Shown here piece by piece: positions 7,709 to 16,248 of a stretch of 61,130 nt of DNA (positions are counted from its first letter, which is position 1; each line of letters begins with the position of its first letter). The position numbers and the translations under genes were made by a program. The stretch comes from Solirubrobacter phytolaccae (GTDB lineage: Bacteria; Actinomycetota; Thermoleophilia; Solirubrobacterales; Solirubrobacteraceae), in the NCBI RefSeq assembly GCF_027587195.1, contig NZ_JAPDDP010000045.1, positions 1 through 61,130 on the forward strand, read 5' to 3'. The notes beneath the pieces are model-generated. The model was given only the letters and a program-made list of their open reading frames with translations. It did not search any database and was not told where the DNA came from.

Positions 7709-9076
7709 GTGACCGTCGGCTCGCGCGTCCTGCTCCTGGGTGGCATCGCCGCCGCCTGCATGGCGGCGGTCGTCCAGGTCATGGTGATGGCACAGCTCGG
7801 CGGGCCGGCCGGGTTCGGCCTGCCGATCGCGATCGTCGTCGTGATCGTGGTCGTCCGTCAGCCCCTGCTCGGCTTGCAGCTCGCGCTCCTGGCCGTGCCG
7901 CTCGAGTACTTCTCGTTCAGGGTCGGCGGCCTCGTCGGGTTCAGCGCCACGGAGTTGCTGCTGCTGCTCACCGCCGGCGCCACGCTGCTCGAGTGGGCGG
8001 TGCTCGGCCGCGTGCCGCCGGTGCCGCCGGCGCTGCGCGCGCTGGCGCTCATCTGCCTCGTGATCGCCCTCGGGCTCACGGTCGCGCGCGACACCGAGGC
8101 CGTGACGAAGGTCCTGCTCATGTGGTCCACGTTCACGGTCGTCGGCGTGCAACTCGCCAACGCGCCGTTCAGCGTCGTGCAGCGCACGATGGTCTGCATG
8201 GCGCTGGCGGGCGGGCTCGTCTCGTTGCTCGCCATCGCCACGAGCGGGACGCAGACGCTCGTCGCGGGCGGCGCCGCCGTCACGGGCCGCGCGCAGGGGA
8301 GCTTCCCCCAGCCGAACACGATGGGCTTCTTCTTGCTGATGACGCTGCCGATCGCGATGGTGCTGGCGACGCGGGGCTCGGTGTGGTTCCGCGCCACGAT
8401 GGCCGTCGTGGCCACGCTGAGCGTGGTGGCGCTGGTGCTCTCGCTGTCGCGTACGAGCCTGCTGGGCGCCGGGCTGGCCTTCCTCGTGCTGCTGCTGTCG
8501 CCGCCGTTCCGTCGCCTCGCGTTCGTGGCGCTCGCGGTGCTGCTCGTGTCCGCGTTCGCGAACGCGCGGGCGCTGTCCCAATCGCACCAGGTCGAGGTGG
8601 TGACCTCGCGGCTCGGCACGCTGGGCCAGGGCGGCAGCGCCGTCCGCAACGACCCGCGGTTCGAGATCTACAGCGCGGTGCCCGGCGTCTTCGCCGATCA
8701 TCCCTTGCTCGGGGTCGGCGCACACAACTTCCCGCTGGTCTCGCGGGAAGTCGGGCTGAACGAGGGCGGCGAGCCGTACGACCACGCCCACAACGTCGTG
8801 TTGACGTTCGCGGTGGAGCTCGGGACGGCCGGCTTGGTCGCGCTGCTCTGGCTGCTCGTGGCCGTCGGCCGCATGGTCGTGCAGGCGGCTCGCACCCGCG
8901 GCGATCCGGTCACGGGCGCGCTCGGGCTCGCGCTCACCGCGTCGATGGTGGGCAGCGTGATGACGAGCCTCGGCGACTACCCGCCGCGCAACAACGTGAT
9001 TGCGGCGACGTTCATCGCGCAGGTCGCGATGCTCGCCGCCCTCGCGCGCGCTCAGGCGGCGGCGCGCTCGGCGTAG
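7709..9076 (+). CDS. Wzy/WaaL-like polysaccharide polymerase or ligase
   Basis: The protein is a 455-residue integral membrane protein with about eleven hydrophobic helices. A periplasmic loop with the Wzy_C pattern (VPGVFADHPLLGVGAHNF, then YDHAHNVVLTFAVELG) lies near residues 325-375, typical of O-antigen ligase/polymerase proteins. It starts at GTG 7709, 25 nt after the glycosidase stop, probably in the same transcript. It lacks the TPR extension of the paralogue at 827. Its last 25 nt overlap the convergent glycosyltransferase gene. It is the better candidate for the Wzy polymerase because it shares the transcript side of the priming enzyme and the Wzc-like protein; this is inference. Confidence 0.85.
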   Translation: MTVGSRVLLLGGIAAACMAAVVQVMVMAQLGGPAGFGLPIAIVVVIVVVRQPLLGLQLALLAVPLEYFSFRVGGLVGFSATELLLLLTAGATLLEWAVLGRVPPVPPALRALALICLVIALGLTVARDTEAVTKVLLMWSTFTVVGVQLANAPFSVVQRTMVCMALAGGLVSLLAIATSGTQTLVAGGAAVTGRAQGSFPQPNTMGFFLLMTLPIAMVLATRGSVWFRATMAVVATLSVVALVLSLSRTSLLGAGLAFLVLLLSPPFRRLAFVALAVLLVSAFANARALSQSHQVEVVTSRLGTLGQGGSAVRNDPRFEIYSAVPGVFADHPLLGVGAHNFPLVSREVGLNEGGEPYDHAHNVVLTFAVELGTAGLVALLWLLVAVGRMVVQAARTRGDPVTGALGLALTASMVGSVMTSLGDYPPRNNVIAATFIAQVAMLAALARAQAAARSA

Positions 9077-10155
9077 ACCACTTCGAGGTCGTCCACCATG
9101 CGCGTGAGCGAGAACCGCTCGGACCAGCGCTCGCGAGCGCGCGCACCCATGGCGCGCAGCCCTTCCGGATCGTGGGCGAGCGCGCTGATCGCCGCCGCCA
9201 GCGCGGCCGTGTCCTCCGGCGGGACGAGCCGGCCGGTGACGCCGTCCTCGACGGCCTCGGCGATGCCGCCGACGTCGCTCGCGATCGTCGGCAGCCCGCA
9301 GGCCATCGCCTCGAGGATGGCCAGCGGCAGCGACTCCCAGCGCGAGGGCAGCACGAGCATGTCGAAGCCGTGCAGGAAGCGCTCCACGGGCGGGGTGAAG
9401 GGCAGGTGGACGACCCGCTCGCCGAGGCCATGGGCCGCGATCGCCTCGCGCACCTCCCCCTCGAACTGACCGGAGCCGACGATCACCACGGTGCCGGGGA
9501 ACGGCTCGAGCGCCGCCGCCTCGACCAACCGCACCGGCTCCTTCGGCGGATCCATCCGCGACAGGAAGCCGATGATCGGCCGGGGCAGGGCCGTGAGCCG
9601 CGGGTCAGGCTCGGCGCTCACGCACGCCGGGACGCCGTTCGGAACGACGTGGAGCTTCCGGCGCGTGCCGAGGAGACTGCGCCGGCTCCCCGCCGCCTCC
9701 CAGTTCGAGCAGGCCACCAGCGCGCCGGTGCGCGGCAGCAGCGCTTGCTCGGCGGCCCAGTAGACGGGGCGCGCGGCGCCGAACCCGGCCAGGAACGCGA
9801 AGCAGTGCGGCGTGTACACGATCCGCCGGGAGCGCGGCAGCGCCGCGCGGACCAGCGCGCCGGCCTTGGACGAGTGGGCGTGGATGACGTCGTAGCGCCG
9901 GTCGGAGTCGAGCTCGCGCAGACGCGCGATGGTCCGCACGCCCCCGGCGCCGATCAGCCCCGACATCGGCAGCGCGTGCACACGCGCGCCCGCCGCTTCC
10001 AGCCGGGCGCGCTGCGGAGAGCCCGGTCCGGCCGCCTCCGAGGCCGCGACCTCGACGTCCCAGCCGCGCGCGCTGAGCTCGCCCGTGAGGTGGACCACGT
10101 GCTGCGGGACGCCGCCTTCGGCTGGTTGCACGACGTGCAGGATGCGGCGGGTCAT
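9052..10155 (-). CDS. Glycosyltransferase family 4
   Basis: The protein (367 aa) has a GT-B fold. The N-terminus shows ILHVVQPAEGGVPQHVVHL, the usual first strand and Gly-rich loop. The C-terminal domain shows PRPIIGFLSRMDPPKEP and the nucleotide-sugar binding stretch RWESLPLAILEAMACGLPTIAS followed by DVGGIAEAV, with the retaining EX7E-type acidic residues. It transfers a hexose or related sugar from an NDP-sugar to the lipid-linked repeat in the cytoplasm. The ATG at 10155 overlaps the stop of the next upstream gene (ATGA), so it is the third gene of a three-glycosyltransferase operon read leftward. The donor sugar is unknown. Confidence 0.9.
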   Translation of the reverse strand: MTRRILHVVQPAEGGVPQHVVHLTGELSARGWDVEVAASEAAGPGSPQRARLEAAGARVHALPMSGLIGAGGVRTIARLRELDSDRRYDVIHAHSSKAGALVRAALPRSRRIVYTPHCFAFLAGFGAARPVYWAAEQALLPRTGALVACSNWEAAGSRRSLLGTRRKLHVVPNGVPACVSAEPDPRLTALPRPIIGFLSRMDPPKEPVRLVEAAALEPFPGTVVIVGSGQFEGEVREAIAAHGLGERVVHLPFTPPVERFLHGFDMLVLPSRWESLPLAILEAMACGLPTIASDVGGIAEAVEDGVTGRLVPPEDTAALAAAISALAHDPEGLRAMGARARERWSERFSLTRMVDDLEVVYAERAAA

Positions 10156-11246
10156 CGGACGGCCTCGCGATACCGCTCCTGCATGCGCTCGGCCATCCGC
10201 TCGAGCGTGAAGTGCTCGGCCACACGGCGCCGACCGGCGACCGCGAAGCGCTCGCGAAGGGCCGGGTCGAGCAGCACGTCGGCGAGCGCGTCGGCCAGCG
10301 CGTCGGCGGTCGGCGGCACGAGCCGGCCGGCGTCGCCCAGGACTTCCGGGAGCGCCCCCGCCGCCACGGCCACCACGGGCGTGCCTGCCGCCATCGCCTC
10401 GATCGCCACCAGGCCGAAGCCCTCCCCCGGGGATCCGCCCGGGACGTGCGGCCCGCTCGGGACCGCGACCACATCCGCGCCGGCGAGCAGCCGTGCGGGA
10501 TCGTCCTGCCACGGCAGGAAGCTGACCGCGCTCGTCACGCCGAGGCCCGCCGCGTGCACGGGCAGCTCGTCCGCGATCTCCGGCTCTGAGACATCGCGCT
10601 CCCCCGCGATCACCACCTGCGTGTTCGGAACGCGCTCGCGCAGTCGAGGAAGCGCCGCGACCAGCATCCCGGCGCCCTTCACACGGCTCAGGCGGCCGAG
10701 GAAGAGCACGACCGGCGCCGTCATGTCGAGGCCGAGCCGTTCGCGCAGCTGCGCTCGAGCCGCGTCACGGTCCACGTCGACCGGCCGGGTGCCGTTGGGC
10801 ACGACGTGCACACGCGCGGAGAGGGCGCCGGGCACGGCCGCGGTGACCGCCGAGCTCACGCCGACCACCTGCCGGCACAGCGGGGCGACCACGCTCGTGA
10901 GCCAGCGATCGCCGGAGAAGTCGTGCTTGACCCAGATGACGGGCACGCTCGAGCCGAGCGTCGCGAGCCCCGCGACCAGGGCCGCTTTGATGCCGTTGGC
11001 ATGGACGACGCGGGGCCGCACGCGCCTCAGCTCACGGCGCAGACGCACCGCGCCCGTGAGGAGGCCGAGTCGCCTGCCCGCCGGCACGACGGTCACGGGG
11101 TACCCCGCCGCGCCCAGCCGATCCACGAGCCAGCCCGCCTGCAAGACGACGACCTCGGCGATCCATGAGGGTCCGAGCTCGCCGAGCAACAGCTCGAGAT
11201 AGCGCTCCGATCCGCCCGGTTGCGCGTGCGAGGAGACGAAGGTCAC
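10152..11246 (-). CDS. Glycosyltransferase family 4
   Basis: The protein (about 364 aa) is a GT-B transferase. The N-terminal motif FVSSHAQPGGSERYLELL and the C-terminal PVVLFLGRLSRVKGAGML and GEGFGLVAIEAMAAGTPVVA identify GT4. No ATG exists near the expected N-terminus. GTG at 11246 places the protein start exactly at the first beta strand and is my choice; CTG further upstream is possible. It lies 20 nt after the GT2 gene and overlaps the next GT4 gene by 4 nt. It presumably adds one sugar of the repeat unit. Confidence 0.86.
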   Translation of the reverse strand: MTFVSSHAQPGGSERYLELLLGELGPSWIAEVVVLQAGWLVDRLGAAGYPVTVVPAGRRLGLLTGAVRLRRELRRVRPRVVHANGIKAALVAGLATLGSSVPVIWVKHDFSGDRWLTSVVAPLCRQVVGVSSAVTAAVPGALSARVHVVPNGTRPVDVDRDAARAQLRERLGLDMTAPVVLFLGRLSRVKGAGMLVAALPRLRERVPNTQVVIAGERDVSEPEIADELPVHAAGLGVTSAVSFLPWQDDPARLLAGADVVAVPSGPHVPGGSPGEGFGLVAIEAMAAGTPVVAVAAGALPEVLGDAGRLVPPTADALADALADVLLDPALRERFAVAGRRRVAEHFTLERMAERMQERYREAVR

Positions 11247-11266
11247 CCGGACGGGACCAGGCGCGC

Positions 11267-12160
11267 TCAGAGGGTTCTCCGCCGTGCGACGTCCCACAGC
11301 CCGTCGAGCAGCCCGCGGGCACCCTGCCAGTCTGCGTTGACCACGCGGTGGACGACGGTGATCGCCATCATCGCCCACCAGTGCGCGTGCGCCCCGCGCC
11401 GATCGGAGAAGGACTTCTCGAGCGTGTAGTGGCGCCGGACGACGAGCCTGCGGTTGAACTCACGCGCACGCGACGTGCTGAAGCCGGTGTTGCGGTGGAC
11501 GAGCTGGGCTTTGGGCGTGTAGATCAGCCGGCCGCGCCGCGAGAGCCGGTAGGCGAAGTCCTCGTCGTCGAGGAACGCGTAGCCGTTGGGCGCCTCGAGC
11601 CGCTCGTCGAAGCGCGTGGCCCGCGCGTCTTGGATGCGTGCCGCCATGAAGCACCCGGACATCGTCTCGACCGTGTGCTGCTCGTCGACCGACCACAGCC
11701 GGTTGGGGTAGCCGCTGCGGGTCATCGTGCCCTGGGCGCCGGCGCCGGGCAGCCAGCGGCGCAGCCGCGAGTGCTTGAGGGACAGCCTCCGTGGAGACCC
11801 CTCGATGATCTTTCCCGTGGCGCCCACGACGCCCGGGTCCTCGAAGGGCTCGAGCAGCTGCTCGAACGCGTCGGGCTCGAGCAGCACGTCGTCGTCCACG
11901 TACACGACGATCTCGCCCTGCGCCTCGTCGAGTCCGTAGTTGCGCTGACGGCAGAGGCCCGGCGCGGAGCCCAGATGGCGGAGCTCCAGCGCGGGGTGCG
12001 CCGCCGTCGCCGCGCTCACCGCGTCCCGGCTTTCGCTTCCCTCGGACGCGTCCACGACGAGCACCTCGGCGGAGCGCAGCGCGCATGCCGCGAGGCTGGC
12101 AAGCGTGTCGGCCAGCAGCTCCGGACGATCCTTCGTCACGATCACGATCGACTGGCGCAC
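11267..12160 (-). CDS. Glycosyltransferase family 2
   Basis: The protein (297 aa) has a GT-A fold. QSIVIVTKDRPELLADTL is the nucleotide-binding start and EIVVYVDDDVLLEPDAFEQLL holds the metal-binding DxD-type motif. The C-terminal part retains GYAFLDDEDFAYRLSRRG, a typical GT2 acceptor/base region. The GTG start at 12160 gives a standard N-terminus; longer upstream frames have no family character. It is the first gene of the leftward glycosyltransferase operon and is divergent from a second GT2 gene at 12222, with about 60 bp shared for promoters. Confidence 0.88.
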   Translation of the reverse strand: MRQSIVIVTKDRPELLADTLASLAACALRSAEVLVVDASEGSESRDAVSAATAAHPALELRHLGSAPGLCRQRNYGLDEAQGEIVVYVDDDVLLEPDAFEQLLEPFEDPGVVGATGKIIEGSPRRLSLKHSRLRRWLPGAGAQGTMTRSGYPNRLWSVDEQHTVETMSGCFMAARIQDARATRFDERLEAPNGYAFLDDEDFAYRLSRRGRLIYTPKAQLVHRNTGFSTSRAREFNRRLVVRRHYTLEKSFSDRRGAHAHWWAMMAITVVHRVVNADWQGARGLLDGLWDVARRRTL

Positions 12161-12221
12161 GCGCGGACTAACACTAGCGGTGCCCTGCGCCCTGGCCACG
12201 GGGGCTAGCCTTGCGTGCGTG

Positions 12222-13166
12222 ATGCAGCTCGTGAGCGCCGTGATCCTGTCGCACAACCGCAAAGAGCGGCTGGTCGAGGTGCTCGAGGAGCTGCTTCGCC
12301 TCGACGTCTTCGACGAGATCATCGTCGCCGACTCCTCCTCCGACGGCAGTGCTGAAGCGGTCCAGGCGTTCGGCGAGCCGATCCGGCTGGTGCCGGTCCC
12401 CGACCTCGGCGCCGCGGGCCGCAACCTGGGTGCGGAGGCCGCCCGCAACGAGCTGATCGTCATGCTCGACGACGACTCGCACCCGTGCCCCGGTGCGGTC
12501 GAGCGCCTCGTGGACGCGTTCGAGGCCAACGCTCGGCTCGGGGTGGCGACGGGCCTGGTGCGCGACGTCGACCCGGACTCGCGCGAGATCGTGGTCTCGA
12601 CGGAGCTCGGCTCGTTCGACTGGTGGTTCCGCCGCGGCCGTCCGGGCGCGCCGGCCGAGGGGCTGGACTGCTACTTCTTCGCCGAGGGCTGCTGCATGCT
12701 GCGGCGCACGCCGTTCCTGGAGGTCGGGGGGTTCTTCCCGCCCTACTTCTTCACGCTCTCGGAGATCGACGTCACCGTACGGCTCGCCGGCGCCGGCTGG
12801 GAGACGCGGTACTTCCCCGACGCGCCCTTCGACCACCTGCGCCCGCTGAGCCGCAAGCCGGCCTCGGCGCGCACGCTGCAGCTGCGCACCCGCAACAACC
12901 AGTGGCACCTGTGGCTGCGGTATCCCGTGGCCATGGCCGTGCCGCGGATGGCGTTCCACGCGGTCTTCGACCTGATCGACGCCATCTACCTCGGTCATCA
13001 CAAGGCGTGGTGGCGGGGGATCCGCCAGGCCTGGACCCAGCGCGGCGACGTCGCCGCGTACCGCCACCCGATCCCGGCCGCCGTGCTGCGTCCCGTCGAG
13101 GGGCGGCGGACGCGCCAGCACGTCGACCTCCTCGTCGGGCAGCTGCGCAACAAGCTGCGCCGCTGA
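12222..13166 (+). CDS. Glycosyltransferase family 2
   Basis: The protein (314 aa) opens with LVSAVILSHNRKERLVEVL and has a clear DDDS metal-binding motif in NELIVMLDDDSHPCPGAVERL. Later FAEGCCMLRRTPFLEVGGF, then FTLSEIDVTVRLAGAG, matches rhamnosyl-type GT2 enzymes. ATG 12222 is preceded by an in-frame GTG (12219), either of which may be used. It is a single-gene rightward unit between leftward glycosyltransferase and flippase genes; its stop lies 3 bp from the convergent flippase stop. Confidence 0.87.
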   Translation: MQLVSAVILSHNRKERLVEVLEELLRLDVFDEIIVADSSSDGSAEAVQAFGEPIRLVPVPDLGAAGRNLGAEAARNELIVMLDDDSHPCPGAVERLVDAFEANARLGVATGLVRDVDPDSREIVVSTELGSFDWWFRRGRPGAPAEGLDCYFFAEGCCMLRRTPFLEVGGFFPPYFFTLSEIDVTVRLAGAGWETRYFPDAPFDHLRPLSRKPASARTLQLRTRNNQWHLWLRYPVAMAVPRMAFHAVFDLIDAIYLGHHKAWWRGIRQAWTQRGDVAAYRHPIPAAVLRPVEGRRTRQHVDLLVGQLRNKLRR

Positions 13167-13169
13167 GGG

Positions 13170-14594
13170 CTACGAGCGGCGCAGCGTCGCCCACACGCGG
13201 CGGACGTCCTCCGGGTAGCGCCAGCGCTCGACCGCGACCAGCACCGCGACGTAGACGACCGGCGCGATGAGCAGCGCCGCCAGCGTGGGTCCCATCGCCA
13301 GCGTGAGGAGCGCGATCGCCAGGCAGCCCGCGAGCGGCCCGGTCACGATCCGGCCCGCGGGGAGGCGCCCGGTCACGCGGACGACGTAGACCATGAACGC
13401 CACGGCCAGCAGCAGCTCCGACAGCGAGGTGACCAGCGCCGCACCCCGGAACGACAGCGACGGGATCAGGATCAGGTTCGCGATGACGTTGAAGACCAGC
13501 ACGACCGCGACGACCACCGGCAGGATCCGTTGCCGCCCCTGGGCGATGAGGACGAACGAGGCGAAGTAGCCCACGCCGTACAGCGCCGCGGCGCCGCCCA
13601 GCAACCGCACTGCCGGGATCGCGGGCCCGTAGTCGCTGCCGTACACGAGGTCGACGAGCGGCTCGGCGAGCAGCGCGTACGCCGTCCCGAGCGGGGCCAT
13701 CAGGCACAGGGTCAGCTTCAGGCCCGTCGTGGCGAACTCACCGATCGATGGGCTGCTCGTCCGCGAGGCGCGCGACAACGAGGGCAGCAGCGCGCCCGTC
13801 AGCGCGTAGGCCACCAGCAACGGGCTCTCGAGCAGCCGGTACGCCGCGCCGTAGAAGCCGACGGCGGCGTTGTCCTTGAGCATCGACAGCAGCACCGTGT
13901 CGACCCGGAACAGCGCCGTGTTGAGCAGCACGGTCAGCCCGATCGTGAACGTCATCTTCACCAGCGCGAGCGAGCGCGCCGCCGACGCCGACGGCTCGGG
14001 GCGGACGCCGACCGCCGCCAGGCGCACGGCGACGAGCGCGGCGGCGGCCAGCGCGCACGCGAGATAGATCGCCGCGACCACCACGATCCCCGCCCCGGCC
14101 AGCAGCGCGATGATGCCGAAGATGCCGATCGAGGCCCGCTCCAGCATCGCCGCCGCCGCCGGCCAGCGCTGGTCGTCGAGCCCCTGGAAGGTGGCGTTGA
14201 ACGTGTTCATGTAGAGCTCGACGAGCGTGCCGAGCGCCAGCAGGGCGACCGTGGCCTGCACCTCGCCCGGGTACCCCCCCACCACCGCGAAGAGCACCGC
14301 CGCGACGCAGCCGGAGACGCCGAACACGGTCTTGGCGAGCAGTCCGTCGGTGATCAGCCGCGAGGCGGTGCTCGGGTCGCGCGCGACCGTCCGCCCCGTC
14401 CACTCGTCGATCCCGAAGCCGGCGAAGGTCGTCATCAGCTGGGCGAGCGAGAGCGCGAACGTGTAGGCGCCGAAGCCGTGCTCGCCCAGGACACGCGCCA
14501 TCACGACGTAGAATCCGAGCGAGGCCAGCTTGCCCAGCACCTGGGCGGCACTCACGACCAGCGCGTTGCGAGCGATCGTACGAGCGCCGGTCAC
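13170..14594 (-). CDS. Polysaccharide flippase (Wzx-like, MATE/MVF superfamily)
   Basis: The protein (474 aa) has about 12-14 hydrophobic helices and the RfbX-like N-terminus ALVVSAAQVLGKLASLGFYVVMARVLGEHGFGAY, seen here across residues 8-42. It is expected to flip the lipid-linked repeat across the membrane. An ATG exists at 14633, but it would leave only 14 bp to the divergent gene at 14648, no room for two promoters. GTG at 14594 is therefore preferred and puts the first helix close to the N-terminus. The remaining 53-bp gap carries no obvious consensus promoter. Confidence 0.88.
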   Translation of the reverse strand: MTGARTIARNALVVSAAQVLGKLASLGFYVVMARVLGEHGFGAYTFALSLAQLMTTFAGFGIDEWTGRTVARDPSTASRLITDGLLAKTVFGVSGCVAAVLFAVVGGYPGEVQATVALLALGTLVELYMNTFNATFQGLDDQRWPAAAAMLERASIGIFGIIALLAGAGIVVVAAIYLACALAAAALVAVRLAAVGVRPEPSASAARSLALVKMTFTIGLTVLLNTALFRVDTVLLSMLKDNAAVGFYGAAYRLLESPLLVAYALTGALLPSLSRASRTSSPSIGEFATTGLKLTLCLMAPLGTAYALLAEPLVDLVYGSDYGPAIPAVRLLGGAAALYGVGYFASFVLIAQGRQRILPVVVAVVLVFNVIANLILIPSLSFRGAALVTSLSELLLAVAFMVYVVRVTGRLPAGRIVTGPLAGCLAIALLTLAMGPTLAALLIAPVVYVAVLVAVERWRYPEDVRRVWATLRRS

Positions 14595-14647
14595 GGGTAC
14601 ACCATCTTGAACGACGTGCCGACCGATAACCACCTGAAAGTAGTGCG

Positions 14648-15391
14648 ATGAGGCGAGCGGTGGTCCTTGCGGGCGGCGAAGGCGTGCGCCTGCGCCCGTA
14701 CACCGCGGTTATCCCGAAGCCGCTGATGCCGGTCAAGGACCGCCCCGTCCTGGACATCGTGCTGCGTCAGCTCTGCCGCGCGGGCGTCGAGCACGTGACG
14801 ATCGCGACGGGCTACCTCGCCGAGCTGATCGAGGCCTTCTGCGGCGACGGCAGCGCGTACGGGATGCGGATCGACTACTTCCGCGAGCGCGAGCCGCTCG
14901 GCACGGTCGGCGCGCTGCGGCTGATCGAAGGCCTCGACGACTCGTTCCTGGTGATGAACGGGGACATCCTCACGGACATGTCCTACGAGGCGCTGATGGC
15001 CGACCATCGCTCCTCGGGCGCCGCCTCGACGATCGCGACGACGAGCCGCACGATCGAGGTGTCCCTCGGCGTCATGCACTTCCAGGACGTCGGCGACGAG
15101 GGGCGCGTCACCGACTACACCGAGAAGCCGACGCTCTACTACGAGGCGTCGATGGGCATCTACACCTTCCATCCGCGTGTGCTCGAGCACATCGAGCCGG
15201 GCGTCCGGCTGGACTTCCCCGACCTCATCCTGCGACTCATCGGCGCGCGTGAGCACGTGCGCGCGTTCCGCCCGGACGCCTACTGGCTGGACCTCGGGCG
15301 CCACGACGACTACGAGCGCGCGATGCAGGAGTTCGAGACCGTCCGGCACCGCCTGTTGGGCGAAGAGGCGGATCAACCCGCCGAGCGCTGA
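14648..15391 (+). CDS. Sugar-1-phosphate nucleotidyltransferase
   Basis: The protein (247 aa) activates a hexose-1-phosphate to an NDP-sugar. It has the pyrophosphorylase signature LAGGEGVRLRPYT, the sugar-binding PKPLMPVKDRPVLD, NGDILTDMSYEAL (metal Asp) and the catalytic-lysine region DYTEKPTLYYEASMGIY. There is no left-handed beta-helix acyltransferase tail, so it is a short single-domain enzyme like RmlA/RfbF or short GDP-mannose types. Which nucleotide and sugar it uses is undetermined. The end overlaps the convergent FkbM gene by 19 nt. Confidence 0.87.
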   Translation: MRRAVVLAGGEGVRLRPYTAVIPKPLMPVKDRPVLDIVLRQLCRAGVEHVTIATGYLAELIEAFCGDGSAYGMRIDYFREREPLGTVGALRLIEGLDDSFLVMNGDILTDMSYEALMADHRSSGAASTIATTSRTIEVSLGVMHFQDVGDEGRVTDYTEKPTLYYEASMGIYTFHPRVLEHIEPGVRLDFPDLILRLIGAREHVRAFRPDAYWLDLGRHDDYERAMQEFETVRHRLLGEEADQPAER

Positions 15392-16248
15392 CCGCGGACG
15401 AAGTCGATCCGGCGCGGATCGCGCCGGGCGTCGAAGCCCAGCGCCGTGAGGTCGCGCACGCAGTCTTCGACCGTGTAGTCGTGGTGCACCTGGAGCGCGA
15501 TCTCGTCCACGCGATCGGCCCAGTGCGGTGCCGCGGGGACGAGCAGCTTCGCCTCCACGCCCTCGACGTCCATCTTGAGGAAGTCGACCCGCTCGCCCGC
15601 GGGCACATGACCCAGGATCGTCGCCATCGAGAACGCCGGCGCGCGGGCCTCCCCGCCGTCGGCGACGAAGAAGCCGAACTCGTGCCCGTGCTCGTTGACG
15701 TAGGCGATCTCGCCGTCCTCGACCCAGGCGGCGCCGTGCAGGAGCGTTGCGCGGTCGGCCCAGCGCGCCGTGTTGCGCCGGGCGAGCTCGACGTTGCCCG
15801 CGTCCAGCTCGACGGCGACGATCCGCGCGTCGGGATGGCGCAGGGCGTTGTCGGCGACGGTGATCCCGATGTTCGCGCCGATGTCGACGATGTTCCGCGC
15901 GCCCGACCGGAGCTCAGGGCGGTGGACGTTGTCGCGGAACGTCTCGCGCAGCATCTGCGCGTCGCTGGTTCCCGGCCGCAGCTCGACCGCGTGCCCGCCG
16001 AGCGGCTTGATCCTTACGCGCTCGGTCGTGTCACGGACGGGGCCGCCGCGATGGTCCGCCCGCCGGTAGGCGCGGTAGCTCTCCAGGTCGGACGCGAGCA
16101 GGGTCGCGAACCGCCAGCGCTGCCACGCGATGTAGACCGCGCGTGCCGCCGCGTCCACGTGCCGCAGCCGGCGCGCGCCGAGGACCCGGTACACGTGCCG
16201 CAGCCGGTCGCTCGCCCCGCCCGTCCGGCGCTCGTAGTCGTCGCTCAT
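15373..16248 (-). CDS. FkbM-family SAM-dependent methyltransferase
   Basis: The protein (291 aa) has a class I methyltransferase fold of the FkbM type. The SAM-binding motif I is IVDIGANIGITVADNAL, followed by the acidic end of strand 2 (IVAVELDAGN) and the family hallmark FLKMDVEGVEAKLL. FkbM enzymes O-methylate sugars or polyketides; here a glycan O-methylation is likely. The ATG at 16248 overlaps the stop of the upstream aminotransferase (ATGA), so it is the third gene of a leftward DegT-DegT-FkbM operon. Confidence 0.88.
   Translation of the reverse strand: MSDDYERRTGGASDRLRHVYRVLGARRLRHVDAAARAVYIAWQRWRFATLLASDLESYRAYRRADHRGGPVRDTTERVRIKPLGGHAVELRPGTSDAQMLRETFRDNVHRPELRSGARNIVDIGANIGITVADNALRHPDARIVAVELDAGNVELARRNTARWADRATLLHGAAWVEDGEIAYVNEHGHEFGFFVADGGEARAPAFSMATILGHVPAGERVDFLKMDVEGVEAKLLVPAAPHWADRVDEIALQVHHDYTVEDCVRDLTALGFDARRDPRRIDFVRGQRSAG

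Noticed and set aside
7993-11202. Open frame of 1069 codons on the plus strand
   Set aside because: It is out of frame with the Wzy-like gene and antisense to two clear GT4 genes; low-complexity Arg/Ala-rich product.
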